Assembly: GCF_030035675.1 (NCBI RefSeq) | Contig: NC_084483.1 | Location: 6,033,501 to 6,097,500, forward strand | Origin: Rhineura floridana | Lineage: Eukaryota > Chordata > Lepidosauria > Squamata > Rhineuridae | Length of the DNA: 64,000 bases | Reading direction: 5' to 3' | Part shown: positions 1 to 10,519 of the stretch, piece after piece | Numbering within the stretch: position 1 is the stretch's first letter | Layout: each line of letters begins with the position of its first letter | Notes under the pieces: generated by a model | Told to the model about the DNA's origin: nothing | Database searches by the model: none | The model's input: only the letters and a program-made list of their open reading frames with translations | Program-made: the position numbers and the translations under genes

Positions 1-1005
1 ACAGAGCGTGGTAGAGACAACATTGGCAGCTCCAGGTGTGACTCATATCCACATCTCATGAGTTCATGGCCTAGCCTTTTTCCATGATCCTACATGCTAG
101 CTCATAATATTGCTTCCATTCTTCCTTGAGAATTTTTTTAGGTCCACCTCTGTTCTATTCTTGAGCACATGCTTCTGCCTTGTGTGTGGGAGAAGTGGAC
201 CCATGGACCGGATAGGGTGGCATTATCATTGCATTCCTGCTGTTGCCATATGTTGATAGTATGGGTAATGTAAGGACATAATTTGTGTGCTACATTGTGA
301 TGAGTGAGTGATGGCAGAGTTGCCAGGGATCCGTGAATGGCTGTCAATGCTACTACATAGTTTTTCATGGCTGATATCATTACGCTGTTGTTTTTGCTGT
401 TGGGAATGCACAGGGCCATGACTATATACATTATACTGGTACTAGTTATGGTGCACTAGTTGCCTGGCATAGTGCGTGATAGGACTGGGCTTCCCAAGTA
501 GTTTTTCTTAATGAAGACATGAATTAGAAGATGGAAAATAATCTGTTGTGCTGTATGTAAAATGAGAAAAAGCATAAATAATGCTTTCCCTTATTTGTGC
601 ATGTTATATTTGCTATTGTCATGAATGGGCTTAACCACCCCTCATGGGCCCTGCATTCTACAATGCTTAATTCTAGTCTCCCCTTGAAATGACATACCAA
701 CTCCCATTCATTCACTTACATGTGGGAAAAAGAGAGAATAACATCTGGTTTCCGTCATTTATTAATTACCTGATCATCCTTATCTTCATATTGGCACAAT
801 CCAGGTGATATTACAAGATATTACTCGACTGGAAAGCCTGCAGGCATGGCATATCAAGTTTTTTAAATTTTTGTACAGTGCCTGGATTTTTTTTAAATAG
901 ATGCTTAAGATTTGGATTGAACATGAAACGTGTCTACAGAGACGTGTTTGAGTTTGAGTGAACTCAGTAAGATTTTTAAGTACTTCTTTTGTTATCTGTG
1001 GTGCA
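1..1005. other. Unique sequence, nothing recognised
   Basis: AT-rich sequence with only short open frames on both strands. I see no domain, splice-bounded exon, RNA gene or named repeat. It is probably intronic or intergenic. Confidence 0.4.
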
Positions 1006-1009
1006 ACAA

Positions 1010-1415
1010 GGGATGGAAAGATTTGTCAGTTATCTTGGTTTCTCATTTATCCAGTCTTAAATTCAGTTCTCCACAGTTCTGCAGCAATTTGTGAATTTTT
1101 AAATTAAAAATCCTCATTTTAGTGCAAATTTCTTCTAATAAATACATTTTGTAGGCAGTTTCGACTACACATTTGTGCCAGTATTTTCTCATTTTATAAT
1201 ACATTTCTCTGTGTTATTTTTACTCATATATTAATTTTTATGCACACTTTCCCCTAACATAAACATTGTTTGGTTGGCAAACTGCATGGCAAAATTTGAA
1301 TAATTGCAAATTTCGAAGGATGGCTGTTCTCACACTGCTTCGGAAAGTGTGAATTTTGTAGATTTGGCTTGAAATGCAATCTGAATCTAATTTCTCACCC
1401 ATCCTTAGGTGTATG
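1010..1415 (+). repeat. Unclassified interspersed repeat W, copy 1
   Basis: This AT-rich segment shares diagnostic stretches with 52600-52735 in the same orientation (for example ttagattcagttctccac) and with 49915-50260 in the opposite orientation (for example cctaacagaagc-type and gaaagtgtgaattt-type motifs). Three diverged copies in one window show a dispersed family. I see no coding frame, terminal inverted repeat or poly-A tail, so its class is unknown. The divergence suggests it is old. Confidence 0.5.
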
Positions 1416-1436
1416 TGGTAATTATTCCCAGCTACT

Positions 1437-2075
1437 GAAAGAACTGAAATAGTCTGGATTACCACATTCTAGTGAATGCACAAGGTTCACACTAGATCCC
1501 TTTTAACTTTATAACCCTGCAGAGCTCTAGTTACCAAACACTGTCAAGATCAAATGACAGGGTACATGACATGGTATCTGGGAATCTCTAACACCTATTA
1601 GTCTGGCCATCTCTAAATTCTCACAGAGATACCTCATCCTAGGATTAGAGGCGTCAGGAGTTGGCAGGAAAAGCCACACAAGGACTGAGACAAGAAAAGT
1701 CATAAATGGACTTCAGCCTGTTTACCTTTTCTGCTCTAATAGCCACTGGCCCATACTTTGTCACTCCAGGAAGGTATGCTACCTATGTCACTAAGAAGTA
1801 AGTGTGTAAGAAATAAACATGATTTGTTATTTCGCTGTGAGGGTCCCATTATTTTTCTGGTATATCCCTCATCCTAAAAGAATCTTTGGTGTGGTTTTCC
1901 TCTTTTGATCTGTCCATGTGGATATCTCCTATGTTCAGAGACAGTGCAAACTTAGGTTAGCAGAGTGTTTGGCAAGTGGAACTCTTCAGGGCCACAAGGT
2001 TAAAAGGGAGCTAGTGTGAACCCTTGATCCTATGCATACACTAGAATGAAGTAGTCCAGACTATTTCAGCACCTT
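1437..2075. mobile_element. Element with about 105-bp inverted arms (foldback-like)
   Basis: The left arm (about 1440-1545) and right arm (about 1958-2070) are inverted copies. Both carry ctgaaatagtctgga at the outer end, then cattctagtg, ggttcacactag and cccttttaac, ending near ccaaacact at the inner end. The roughly 410-bp interior has no long frame. Long arms with an unrelated interior fit a non-autonomous DNA transposon or foldback element. I could not find a convincing target-site duplication, so the exact ends and superfamily remain open. Confidence 0.6.
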
Positions 2076-2212
2076 GGACATGTGGTATACTGCCTTAAGT
2101 TAGAACTGAAAAAATTATAATAGGGCAATATCTTTATTAGGCAAACTAAAATGTCACAAAATAGCATGTAAGCTTTTCAATTCTCCAGAACTCTTTATCA
2201 GGCTAGACAATA

Positions 2213-2429
2213 CAGTAGGGCCCCGCTTTACGGTGATTCGTAATACATCGATTCACTAATACAGCGGTCTCAATTAGACTAGAGCCCCACTCGTACGGCA
2301 CTTGTTCCGCTTTTACGGCGGTTTCTGGGCATCGCACGCCATTCTATTCAATGAGTTCATCTTTACAGCAGTTTTCGCTTTACAGTGGGGGGCCGGAACG
2401 TAACCTGCCATATGAGTGGGGCCCTACTG
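2213..2429. mobile_element. Tc1/mariner (Tigger-like) MITE, 217 bp
   Basis: The element begins cagtagggccccgctt and ends ggggccctactg, so the termini are inverted (cagtagggcccc at both ends). It is flanked by TA on each side (2211-2212 and 2430-2431), the target preference of Tc1/mariner/pogo elements. It has no transposase frame. CpG-containing words such as acggcggtttctgg remain in the interior, which suggests modest age. A 3' relative with a similar layout lies at 47569-48459. Confidence 0.75.
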
Positions 2430-2431
2430 TA

Positions 2432-3344
2432 AACAAAGCAGAGATGAGAAGACAAACATTGTGTGGTGGTGATGTAGCCATCTGACAGTTTCAAAATATA
2501 CTTTGATGACAAAATTACCCGCCTACATGCCAACTTGAGGGCCATCGTTGATAGTATCTGTTGAAGTGTCTAATGTACTGTGGAGAAATGTTATATATAT
2601 GGCTGCTTATGTTTGTGTTTGATAGAAAAATATATTTTGTGACCTTTGTGACTGTCATGAGGCCTTGTATTGTTATGCTGTACAAGCCTGCTTAGTAGTG
2701 GCTGTTTGGTGACAGGTTCTGAGGGGAAAGAGACAGATCGCTTTGAAATGTATTAGATGGGGCCTGGATCAGGTAAATTCAATCTGATTGGTCTGGGGAA
2801 CAGCAGAGTCTGATTGGCTGGAGGTTTTAGTCAGTTCTAACTATCAGTGGGCGAGAGACAGTTGGGAGAGTCAGAGGCTACATTCAGGCAGCATTTTATT
2901 CCATTTTCTCAATGTTTCCTTATCTGCTAATTTTTGTGTTTTATGTGAGCTTTCATATGACATAAAAGCCACTTCTGGAAATCTAGTGGAATCCAGTGGA
3001 AGCTTAGCAACCATTTATGTGTTAATTTCTTTCAGAAAAAAAATCTGTTTGCAACCCTGTTAAGCCAGATAATAGCAAGAATTTGGCATTTTTTTTCTCA
3101 TTGTTTTCTTGGGATCACATCACTGCCACTCACATAACAAAATTTTGGGCAGTATTATGGCATAGAGAAGCATACATAAGCAGTGTGTGTGTGGGGGTGT
3201 GTGTGTGTCATGTCCGATGATGACCACTGTTGTCGTGTCACACCATGCCCAATGGTGTGAATGAAATTTAGTGTGACATGGCAATTTATTGATGGAAAAA
3301 AACAGTTTCATAACACAACAAATACTACAGTGTGAAAGGAATAT
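2432..3344. other. Unique sequence with a short GT tract
   Basis: No gene or named repeat recognised. A short interrupted GT tract lies at about 3183-3208. The part near 2740-2870 has two ctgattgg words and a gagagacag stretch but no clear element ends. Confidence 0.35.
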
Positions 3345-3462
3345 TATTTATTGTATTTATATATTGTGCTTGTTTTTATCTTTTTGTACACCGCCCAGAG
3401 AGCCTTCGGGCTTAGGGCGGTATATAAATAAAATAAAATAAATAAATAAATAAATAAAATCG
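3345..3462 (+). mobile_element. L2-like LINE 3' tail
   Basis: It ends in the family signature tacaccgcccagagagcc ... cttagggcggtatataaat followed by an AAATA/AAATAA microsatellite. The same hairpin-like GCCC...GGGC 3' end recurs in both orientations across this window. Only the 3' end is present, as expected for a strongly 5'-truncated retrotransposon. Confidence 0.75.
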
Positions 3463-3962
3463 GGACAGAATTATAATCTTCATTATAATCAGGACATATA
3501 ACACAATAACCCCATCACCATCTGAATGCAGAGATAGTTGAGAAGATAGGGAGTTGGTTGACGAGGGCAGTGTGAGGAATAAGACCAAGAACAGCTGAGG
3601 GAAAAACTGAGGCCTGTATCTTAAAACCCAGTGTGCTGGCAACACTTGCCTGGGGAAGGTCAGGATTAGGGAGCCGGTGACTGAGTTTGTCTGTGTCAAG
3701 AACTTAACAGAGGAAGGTGACACAGGTGGGTTTTTAAAGTTGGCTAAATAGGCTTGCCAGGTCTCTCGTTTTCACCCAGAGACTTTTTTTGGGGGGGTCC
3801 TCTCTGCGTCTCTGGGTGAGTCACTTAATTTACAGACTGTTAGCTTCCATTTTAAAAAAAACTTTCTACGTGGTCTGGTTCAAAAGATATACACCAAAAT
3901 GTCATCTTCCCCCCCCTCCGCAACTTCTGTTAGTACTGGCTGCTCTAATCCCTGCCCTTTCA
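3463..3962. other. Unique sequence with a short G-run hairpin repeat
   Basis: Mostly unrecognised. At 3773-3818 the arms cacccagagac and gtctctgggtg pair perfectly around a T/G run. A related stretch with ggacccccccaaaa lies at about 54280-54330, so this part is probably a dispersed repeat fragment. Confidence 0.35.
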
Positions 3963-4300
3963 GGATGTTAGCCAATAAGTGAAGTCAAGGTTGTGATTGA
4001 CAAGATTTGTTGACCCCCAGAAAATACCTAAACCTCATTTCAAGTTCTGAGAACAGTTTCCTTTTACTGCTTGTCTCACATCAGGTATTCAGTAAATATA
4101 TAGCTTTCAGCAGCATAAAGAGTACTTTCAGGTTTTCAGCCAATAAATGAAGTCAGGGTTGTGATGGATGAGGGATTTGTTGACCTCCAGGCAATAGCTA
4201 AAACCCATTGCAATTTCTGAAAACAGTTCCCTTTTCCTGCTCATCTGCACATCAGAAATTTAGTAAATTTATAGCTTTCAGCAACATCCAGAATATTTTC
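3963..4300. repeat. Direct tandem duplication, about 168 bp x 2
   Basis: Unit 1 (about 3963-4131) and unit 2 (about 4132-4300) align along their length. Shared words in order are ttagccaataa/tcagccaataa, gtgaagtca/atgaagtca, gatttgttgac, acagtt, cacatca and tatagctttcagca. Many substitutions separate the units, so the duplication is old. No frame spans it. Confidence 0.75.
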
Positions 4301-4310
4301 TCTGTGCAGG

Positions 4311-4375
4311 AGATCTGAATACATTGGGACTTTCTTCTGAGTAAACATGCATAGGATTGCACTACAAAGGAAGAT
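4311..4375. repeat. Dispersed squamate repeat fragment
   Basis: Carries attgggact.tcttctgagtaaacatgcataggattgcac. The same motif, in varied states of decay, lies at about 4679-4752, 7976-8046, 12936-13026, 18524-18660 and 51885-51955. I know this word as very common in squamate DNA but cannot name its family with certainty. Confidence 0.5.
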
Positions 4376-4678
4376 CACAGCAGGATCTTGGTGGGCATAC
4401 ACAGTAAACAATTTGTTATAATAAAAGTGTCGATGCAAGATTTTTTTAATTACTTGCAAAAATGGCATATTATACATTTTATCTTTCAAATAATGTATGA
4501 ACAGAAGTTTTTAAAAGTGTGCATGCTGCAGTGTTATACTTCTCTAATTAAGGAGTCAAACAAGTTTAAATTTTACTGGACTGTTGAAGAAGTATATTTG
4601 TCTTATTCATAACCTGTTTTGAAAACTTTCCCAATATGAACCTTTTCTGGGAGTAAAACGGCAATGCTAATTCGACAT

Positions 4679-4752
4679 ACCTGGGAGTTAACCCCATTGA
4701 ATTCAGTCAGACTTACTTTTGAGTAGACATGGTTAGGATTGTGCTGTAATTT
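4679..4752. repeat. Dispersed squamate repeat fragment
   Basis: A second nearby copy of the same motif: ccattgaattcagtcag, then cttttgagtagacatgg and ttaggattgtgctg. It is more diverged than the copy at 4311. Confidence 0.5.
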
Positions 4753-5638
4753 AATGGGGCTTTTGAATGAATATAGAAAAGGATTATGTTGTAAATCTTT
4801 CTCTCCCCCTCTGATCCTTTAAAAAAAAAAAAGCAATTAGGCAGGGCTTACATAGATGCTTTTATTTGGCAGGAAACTAATACCCACTAGTTTTGAAAAT
4901 AAAATATTATATGTTGTTGTTATGTGCCTTCAAGCTGATTAAGACTTATGGCGACCCTATGAATCAGCGACCTCCAAGAGCATCTGTCATGAACCACCCT
5001 GTTCAAATCTTGTAAGTTCAGGTCTGTGGCTTCCTTTATGGAATCAATCCATCTCTTGTTTGGTCTTCCTCTTTTTCTACTCCCTTGTATTTCTCCCAGC
5101 AGTATTGTCTTTTCTAGGGAATCATGTCTTCTCATGATGTGTCCAAAGTATAAAAACCTCAGTTTCATCATCTTAGCTTCTAATGATAGTTCTGGTTCAA
5201 TTTGTTGTAACACTCAATTATTCGTCTTTTTCGCAGTCCATGGTATCTGTAAAGCTCTCCTCCAACACCACATTTCAAATGAGTTTATTTTTCTCTTATC
5301 CACTGTTTTCACTGTCCAACTTTCATATCCATACATAGAGATCGGAAATACCATGGTCTGAATGATCCTGATTTGGTGTTCAGTGATAGATCTTTGCATT
5401 TGAGGACCTTTTCTAGTCTCACAGCTGCCCTCCCCAGTCCTAACCTTCTTATAATTTCTTGACTATTGTCTCCATTTTGGTTAATGACTGTGCCAAGTTA
5501 TTGATAATCCTTCACAAGTTCAAAGTCCTGATTGTCAACTTTAAAGTTACACAAATTTTCTGTTGTCATTACTTTAGTATTCTTGATGTTCAGCTGTAGT
5601 CCTGCTTTTGTGCTTTCCCCTTTAACTTTCATCAGCAT

Positions 5639-6225
5639 TCATTTCAAATTATTACTGGTTTCTGCTAGTAGTATGGTATCGTCTGCATATCTTAAATTAT
5701 TGATATTTCTCCCTCCAATTTTCACACCTCCTTCATCTTGGTCCAATCCCGCTTTCCATATGATATGTTCTGCGTATAGATTAAACAAATAGGGTGATAA
5801 AATACACCCCTGTCTCACACTCTTTCCGATGGGGAACCAACTGGTTTCTCCATATTTTGTCCTTAAAGTAGCCTCTTGTCCAGAGTATAGATTGTGCATC
5901 AGGACAATCAGATGCTCTGGCACCCCCATTTCTTTTAAAGCATTCCATAGTTTTTCATGATCTACCCAATGAAGGCTTTGCTGTCAGCTATAAAGCACAG
6001 GGTGATTTCCTTCTGAAATTCCTTGGTCTGTTCTATTATCCAATGTATGTTTGCAATGTGATCTGTAGTACCTCTTCCTTTTCTAAATCCAGCTTGGAGA
6101 TCTGGCATTTCTCGCTCCATATATGGTAAGAGCCTTTGTTGTAGAATCTTGAGCATTACTTTACTTGCATGGGATATTAAGGCAATAGTTCGATAATTAC
6201 TGCATTCCCTGGGATCCCCTTTCAT
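5639..6225 (-). pseudogene. BovB reverse transcriptase fragments
   Basis: Two frames cover the fingers and palm. One (6225-5962) has MKGDPRECSNYRTIALIS and QAGFRKGRGT. The other (5929-5639) has GKSVRQGCILSPYLFNLYAE and the catalytic box RYADDTILL. The YADD aspartates are retained, but the domain is split by a frameshift and an in-frame break near the first aspartate region (ADSKAFIG in place of the usual AFDCVD). The enzyme copied BovB RNA into DNA at the nicked target. Confidence 0.85.
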
Positions 6226-6777
6226 TGGATTTGGGATATATATTGAATGCTTCCAGTCTTTAGGCCATTGTTTAGTTATTCATATTGGTTGACAAATTTT
6301 TGTCAAAATGTGGACCGATTCAGTCTCAATAACTTGTAGCAACTCTATTGGTATGCCATCTGTTCCTGGTGATTTGTTTCTTCCAAGTATTTTAAGAGCA
6401 GCTTCCACCTCACATTCTAAAATTTCTCGTTCTTCATCATACAATTCCTCTGTGAATGAATCTGATTTTCAATATTACCAGCTCATGATGTATACTGCAG
6501 TCTGCTTGTGGTCTTGTTTTTGCAGAAAGTACAGAACTTCTCCATAGTCTGCTACCAATTATATAACTATTTTGATACGTATATTGACCATTTGATGATA
6601 TCCACGTGTACAGTCATCTTTTTGGCTGCTCAAAAATGTGTTTGCATGAAACAAATTACTGGCTTTACAGAATTCAATGTCTTTCTCCTGCTTCATTTCT
6701 ATCTCCTAAGCCCCATTTCCCAACAATTCCTAGTTCTTCTCTGTTCCCTGTTTTTGCATTCCAGACCCCCGTGATTA

Positions 6778-7182
6778 TCACCACATCTTGTTTTGGTGTG
6801 TGATGAATTTCTTCCTGTATTTGTGTAAATTCTCTCCAATTCCTCTTCTTGTGTTTTCTGTTGGAGTACAGAATTGGATGATGGTTATCTTAATAGGCTT
6901 CCCATTTAATCTCATTGATATAATTCGCTGAGACCTTGGAGTATGGCTCCTAATTGCTTTTGCTACATCACTTTTCACTATTAAAGCAACCCCGTTTCTT
7001 CTTAATTTCTCATTTCCTGCATAAAATATTTTGTAGTTGCCTGATTGAAAATGTCCCATTCCCGTCCATTTTAATTCACTCACGCCAAGTATTGTAATGT
7101 TGATATGTTCCATTTCTTGCTTAACAATTTCTAACTTTCCCTGGTTTATGCTTCTCACATTCCATGTTCCTATTGTGTGCAT
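6778..7182 (-). pseudogene. BovB endonuclease N-terminal fragment
   Basis: A 134-residue open frame begins MHTIGTWNVRSINQGK and continues with ILGVSELKWTGMGHF and NGVALIVK. This is the start of the apurinic-type endonuclease of RTE elements, which nicks the target DNA. The TWNVRS and SELKWTG blocks correspond to the N-terminal catalytic motifs of this fold. The frame ends before the SDH motif, so the domain is incomplete. Confidence 0.85.
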
Positions 7183-7589
7183 TGTACAACTCCGGACTCT
7201 CCTTTTGCATATGTGCGCATCAGTCTCTGGGCTTCCTTACAGCTTTGACCTGGTTGCTACTCATCTTAACCTTTGTTCTTCCCCAATAGCTCGATGAATG
7301 CCTTCTGACCTGGGGGTCTCATCTTTCAGCACTACCTTGTGTTGCATTTTGGATACTCTGTTCATAGGGTTTTCATGGTAAGAGGTATTCAGAGGTGGTT
7401 TATCATTGCCTTCCTCTGAGTTTGGATGCATCTTAGTCTGGTGTCTCAGCTTTGACTATTCTCCCTTGGGTGCCCCTGCTAGGAGTCTAGCCTCTTGGTC
7501 TAGACTCCTGAGGGCATTGCTCTCAACTCTCAAACCCCCTCACCATGTTAAGGTATGCATCCTATAGGAGAACTTTTTGATTTGTTTTG

Positions 7590-7735
7590 CTTTTTGATTT
7601 TCTTATATTTGTTCTATTCATATATTTTCTTGTTTATCCTCTATGTACACCGCCCAGAGAGCCTTTTTGGCTTAGGGCGGTATATAAATTAAATTAAATT
7701 AAATTAAATTAAACAAACAAATAAATAAAAACTAT
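7590..7735 (+). mobile_element. L2-like LINE 3' tail
   Basis: It has tacaccgcccagagagcc ... cttagggcggtatataaatt followed by a (TTAAA)n/(AAATT)n microsatellite and then AAAC/AAAT repeats. This is the same 3' signature as at 3345-3462. It lies just upstream, in plus coordinates, of the 5' end of the minus-strand BovB. Confidence 0.75.
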
Positions 7736-8404
7736 TATATGGGGTGTATGTATTTTTACATCTCCACTGTGTGTGTATATGGAATCTATCCAACAACAGT
7801 GATAGGTAGGGTTGGAAACCAAGGCAGCTCACAACAAGAAATAAAGCCATTTAAAATCCAATAACCATAAAAGATATAGAAAACAGTTGCAACACAGCTT
7901 AAAGTGGTATGATTCTAAGTTTTCTGTTGGGTAAGTGAAGTTCCGCATCACTGAACTGCAGTCCTGTGCATGCTTCCCTGTCTGAGTAAGCCCCATTGAA
8001 TACATTGGGACTTGCTTCTGAGTAAACATGCAAAGGATTGCACTATAAATATCTTCACAGGATGTGTAAATATTAAACATCTTTGACATTCATGCTTATA
8101 AAAATATTTGTTCATACTATGTCTTGATATGTATCTGATTTCATACTATGGTTGTCAATTATTATTTACAAATTATTATTTCCTCTACATTTTAAGTGTG
8201 CCATTGTCCCTTGGTGTGGTCATGGTTCACCTCTGTTGTTTTCACCCTGAGGGGCAGATTAGGCTGAGAAATGACGTATTGCCACATTACCAGAAGAATC
8301 TAGATGTGACGAGGAGGCTTAGAAATGGCATGTGTATGGCCTTTGTACCCTAATTCATGCCTCATATCCCTGAGTTATTGGGGTGCTGATTGCTTTGCAC
8401 AATG
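7736..8404. other. Unique sequence with one dispersed repeat fragment
   Basis: Unrecognised except for 7976-8046, which carries ccattgaatacattggga and gagtaaacatgc of the common squamate motif. Confidence 0.4.
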
Positions 8405-9340
8405 TAATTGTAATATATTATACAGCCACGAGAGTGGCGGTATACTATAGCCAGCGTGGATTTTTCACGTTCCACAATGTCAAATTGAAAATACCCCATG
8501 CTATTCTGATGCTTCCCATAAGCTCATTTCAAAACAAAACCTATAGTCCTGAACTCAGAAACGCTTGCTTAACAACCATCTCAATTTTCTTGGAAATACA
8601 CAAAACAGTCAGAGAGAATCAAGAGTTCAAAGTCTAAAAAGAGAGAGAAAAACCCCAGAGCCCTTTTGGACTTTTTTCTCTGAGAGTTCTCATAATCTGT
8701 TGAAATACATTAAAAATCAGCCATGTTCACAGAGTACCTGTAATCCTAATACTGACCTTGCCCCATACTCTGACCTTCATCTTCTGCAGTTTAAAAGTTT
8801 AAAAAATGCCTGGCTGATTTTTAATTAATTTAAGAAATTTTGGCTGGGACCCTATGATAAGCCCGGGAATGCTCAGTAAGAACCAACTGTCAGTGTTCTA
8901 AAAGCCAGACTCACACCTGCTGGGCTTGCCTAATCAGGGGGCCACACCCACACCAGACTTTGATTTCACTTGAGACAGTTATGGCTTCCCTCAGTGAATC
9001 CTGGGAAGTGTAGTTTGTGAAGCATGCTGAGAGGAGACTGCTATTCCACTGACAGAGCTTCAGTGGCCAGAGAGGTTTAACAGTCAGTCACTCTGATTGA
9101 AGGTCTGTTAGGGGAACAAGGCATCTCCTAGAAACTTTCAGCACCCTTCACTAACTACACTTCCCAGGATTCTTTGAGGGAAGCCATGACTCTCCAAAGT
9201 GAAATAAAGGGCTGGTGTGGATGTGGCCAGGGACAGCTTTGGTTTAAATTTGGGTGGGAGGCTACATCTGCCTGCTGTAGAATAAAAAGGTGGGGGAAAT
9301 GCTGAAAAGTAATGATACTGTTTACAATGTTTTCCTTTTG
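8405..9340 (+). repeat. Unclassified repeat family Y, copy 1
   Basis: It aligns over about 930 bp with 30232-31160 in the same orientation. Shared blocks include tactatagccagc, cctatagtcctgaactcag, acacaaaacagtcagagag, ccatgttcacagagtacct and ggtttaaatttgggtggga. Both copies contain the same palindromic segment (here 8941-9228). There is no coding frame of interest. The near-palindromic left end (acagccac...gtggc) is notable. The class is unknown; it could be a composite non-autonomous element. Confidence 0.7.
8941..9228. mobile_element. Palindromic MITE-like segment inside Y
   Basis: The outer arms are gccacacccacacca and tggtgtggatgtggc. Inside them, cctgggaagtgtagtt on the left pairs with aactacacttcccagg on the right. 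The whole 290-bp segment can fold back. The same segment is present in the second Y copy at 30759-31046, and single arms survive at 44866-44935 and about 62863-62970, so it is also dispersed on its own. Probably a non-autonomous DNA transposon. Confidence 0.65.
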
Positions 9341-9639
9341 CTATCTCTGCTATCTTTTTGGTGCTTTTTGAAGACTTTTCCTCTTTCAACAAGTGTTTTC
9401 AGTTGAGACCTATCCCAGTCTGTGTCTGTGTTAGAATTGCTTTTAATATGTTTTCTTTAATAATATGTTTTTAAACCTTTTTTTAAAAAAGAGATGTTTC
9501 TAAAGCTTTTAAAAATGTTTTTAACGTTGTTTTGTTTTAATGTATTTTAAGGTCTGTTTATGATGTTTTAAAGTGTTTTTAGCATTTCTGTTTGCCGCCC
9601 TGGGCTACTGCTGGGAGGAAGGGTGGGATATAAATTACC
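9340..9639 (+). mobile_element. L2-like LINE 3' end
   Basis: The 3' UTR words ctctttcaacaagt, gagac.tatcccagtctg and aattgcttttaa are followed by the tail tgccgccctgggctactgctgggaggaagggtgggata. The reverse complement of the same UTR is at 32544-32830. The element is 5'-truncated and non-coding. Confidence 0.7.
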
Positions 9640-9872
9640 AAATTCTTGCAAGCTACACAGCAAGTGGATTGGACTGTGAAAGACCAACCCAAAGGGTGTT
9701 TGCATTTTGACCAATTTGTAGGACAGTCCAATATCTCAGAGAGAAGGTCAGGTCTCCTGCTCCCCTGGTTCATTCACTATATCTGCCCAATTTCCCTGCT
9801 TTTTAAAGTTTGATAGAAATATCTGTTGGCTATAGGTACGTTCTTAAGATGCAAGGTTTTTTGCCTATTAGT
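9640..9872 (+). repeat. Unclassified repeat family X, fragment (copy D)
   Basis: It begins caaattcttgcaagctacac and runs to cctattagtgaa. It aligns with 39090-39340 (copy B), 40710-40945 (copy C) and, reversed, 31960-32085 (copy A). The block agtttgatagaaatatctg is shared by all. It adjoins the L2 tail directly. Confidence 0.7.
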
Positions 9873-10515
9873 GAATTGCAATTTAGAGAGCTCAAAGCAC
9901 AGGCTTTGTGTTATCATTTAGAAGAAGCTAGAAAAGAAGTTTCAGCTCTGTACTCAGAAACAGCCTGTGAGAAAAGTTATGCAGTTAACCAAAACATTGC
10001 AGCTTCTCCCACACTTCTGCTCTGTCAGGTGGGATTGTTTATGACTTTCTCAGATTTTGAAGGGCTGATGAGCTAATTGGCTTATAAATGTTCTCACTTG
10101 GCTAATGTAAACAAGTAGCCTGATAATCCAAAGAAGCAATCAACCTTGAGAATGTAGCTGCATTCTCAAGCTGAAGATGTCATGAGGACAGGATCAGGAG
10201 ATATCACCTGAGGGGGAACCAGCTACCTGAATGATGGGAAGATAATGATCTAGCCTTCAGGGGGCTGAAGAAGCCCCAAGATACCAACAAGGTCAACCAA
10301 GACTCAAGAGCTACAACTCCTCCCAGGCAAGAGAATCCTCACTGCAGCAGTTCCAAAGGTTTCTAGCTCGCAGGGCAATTGTAAGAGCAATTAAAGACAG
10401 ATGGGGGGAGGCAGAGGCCCATTTGCCACTAGTTTCAGTTTAGTGTTTTATTCCTTATAAATGACAGTTTGATGTACACAGCTTTGCTAATAAAGCCTTC
10501 AGTTTCTTAACCACG
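9873..10515. other. No gene; possible old LTR-like fragment near the right end
   Basis: Mostly unrecognised. The stretch 10440-10510 has a TATAA-like ccttataaatg followed about 40 bases later by an aataaag signal. That spacing resembles the promoter-to-polyadenylation layout of a long terminal repeat, but no paired copy, defined ends or internal viral region are visible. I treat it as undetermined. Confidence 0.25.
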
Positions 10516-10519
10516 AGCA

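Larger units (their letters stand above)
4909..7530 (-). mobile_element. RTE-BovB LINE, nearly complete but internally deleted and decayed
   Basis: Reading on the minus strand: 5' UTR at about 7530-7185; endonuclease N-terminus at 7182-6778; reverse transcriptase pieces at about 6465-5639, including PDLQAGFRKGRGT and RYADDTILLAETSN; C-terminal region at 5399-4920 with FGHIMRRHDSLEKTILLGE; and the 3' end with the ccttcaagctgattaag word and a short (AAC)n-like tail at 4909. The protein is split over several frames. A join near 6470-6490 lacks the end of the endonuclease and the linker. The layout matches BovB, a LINE with target-primed reverse transcription. It is dead as a gene. Confidence 0.9.

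Noticed and set aside
10440-10510. A definite LTR element
   Set aside because: A TATA-like box and AATAAA-like signal are present, but there is no partner repeat, defined ends, primer site or internal region; left as undetermined.
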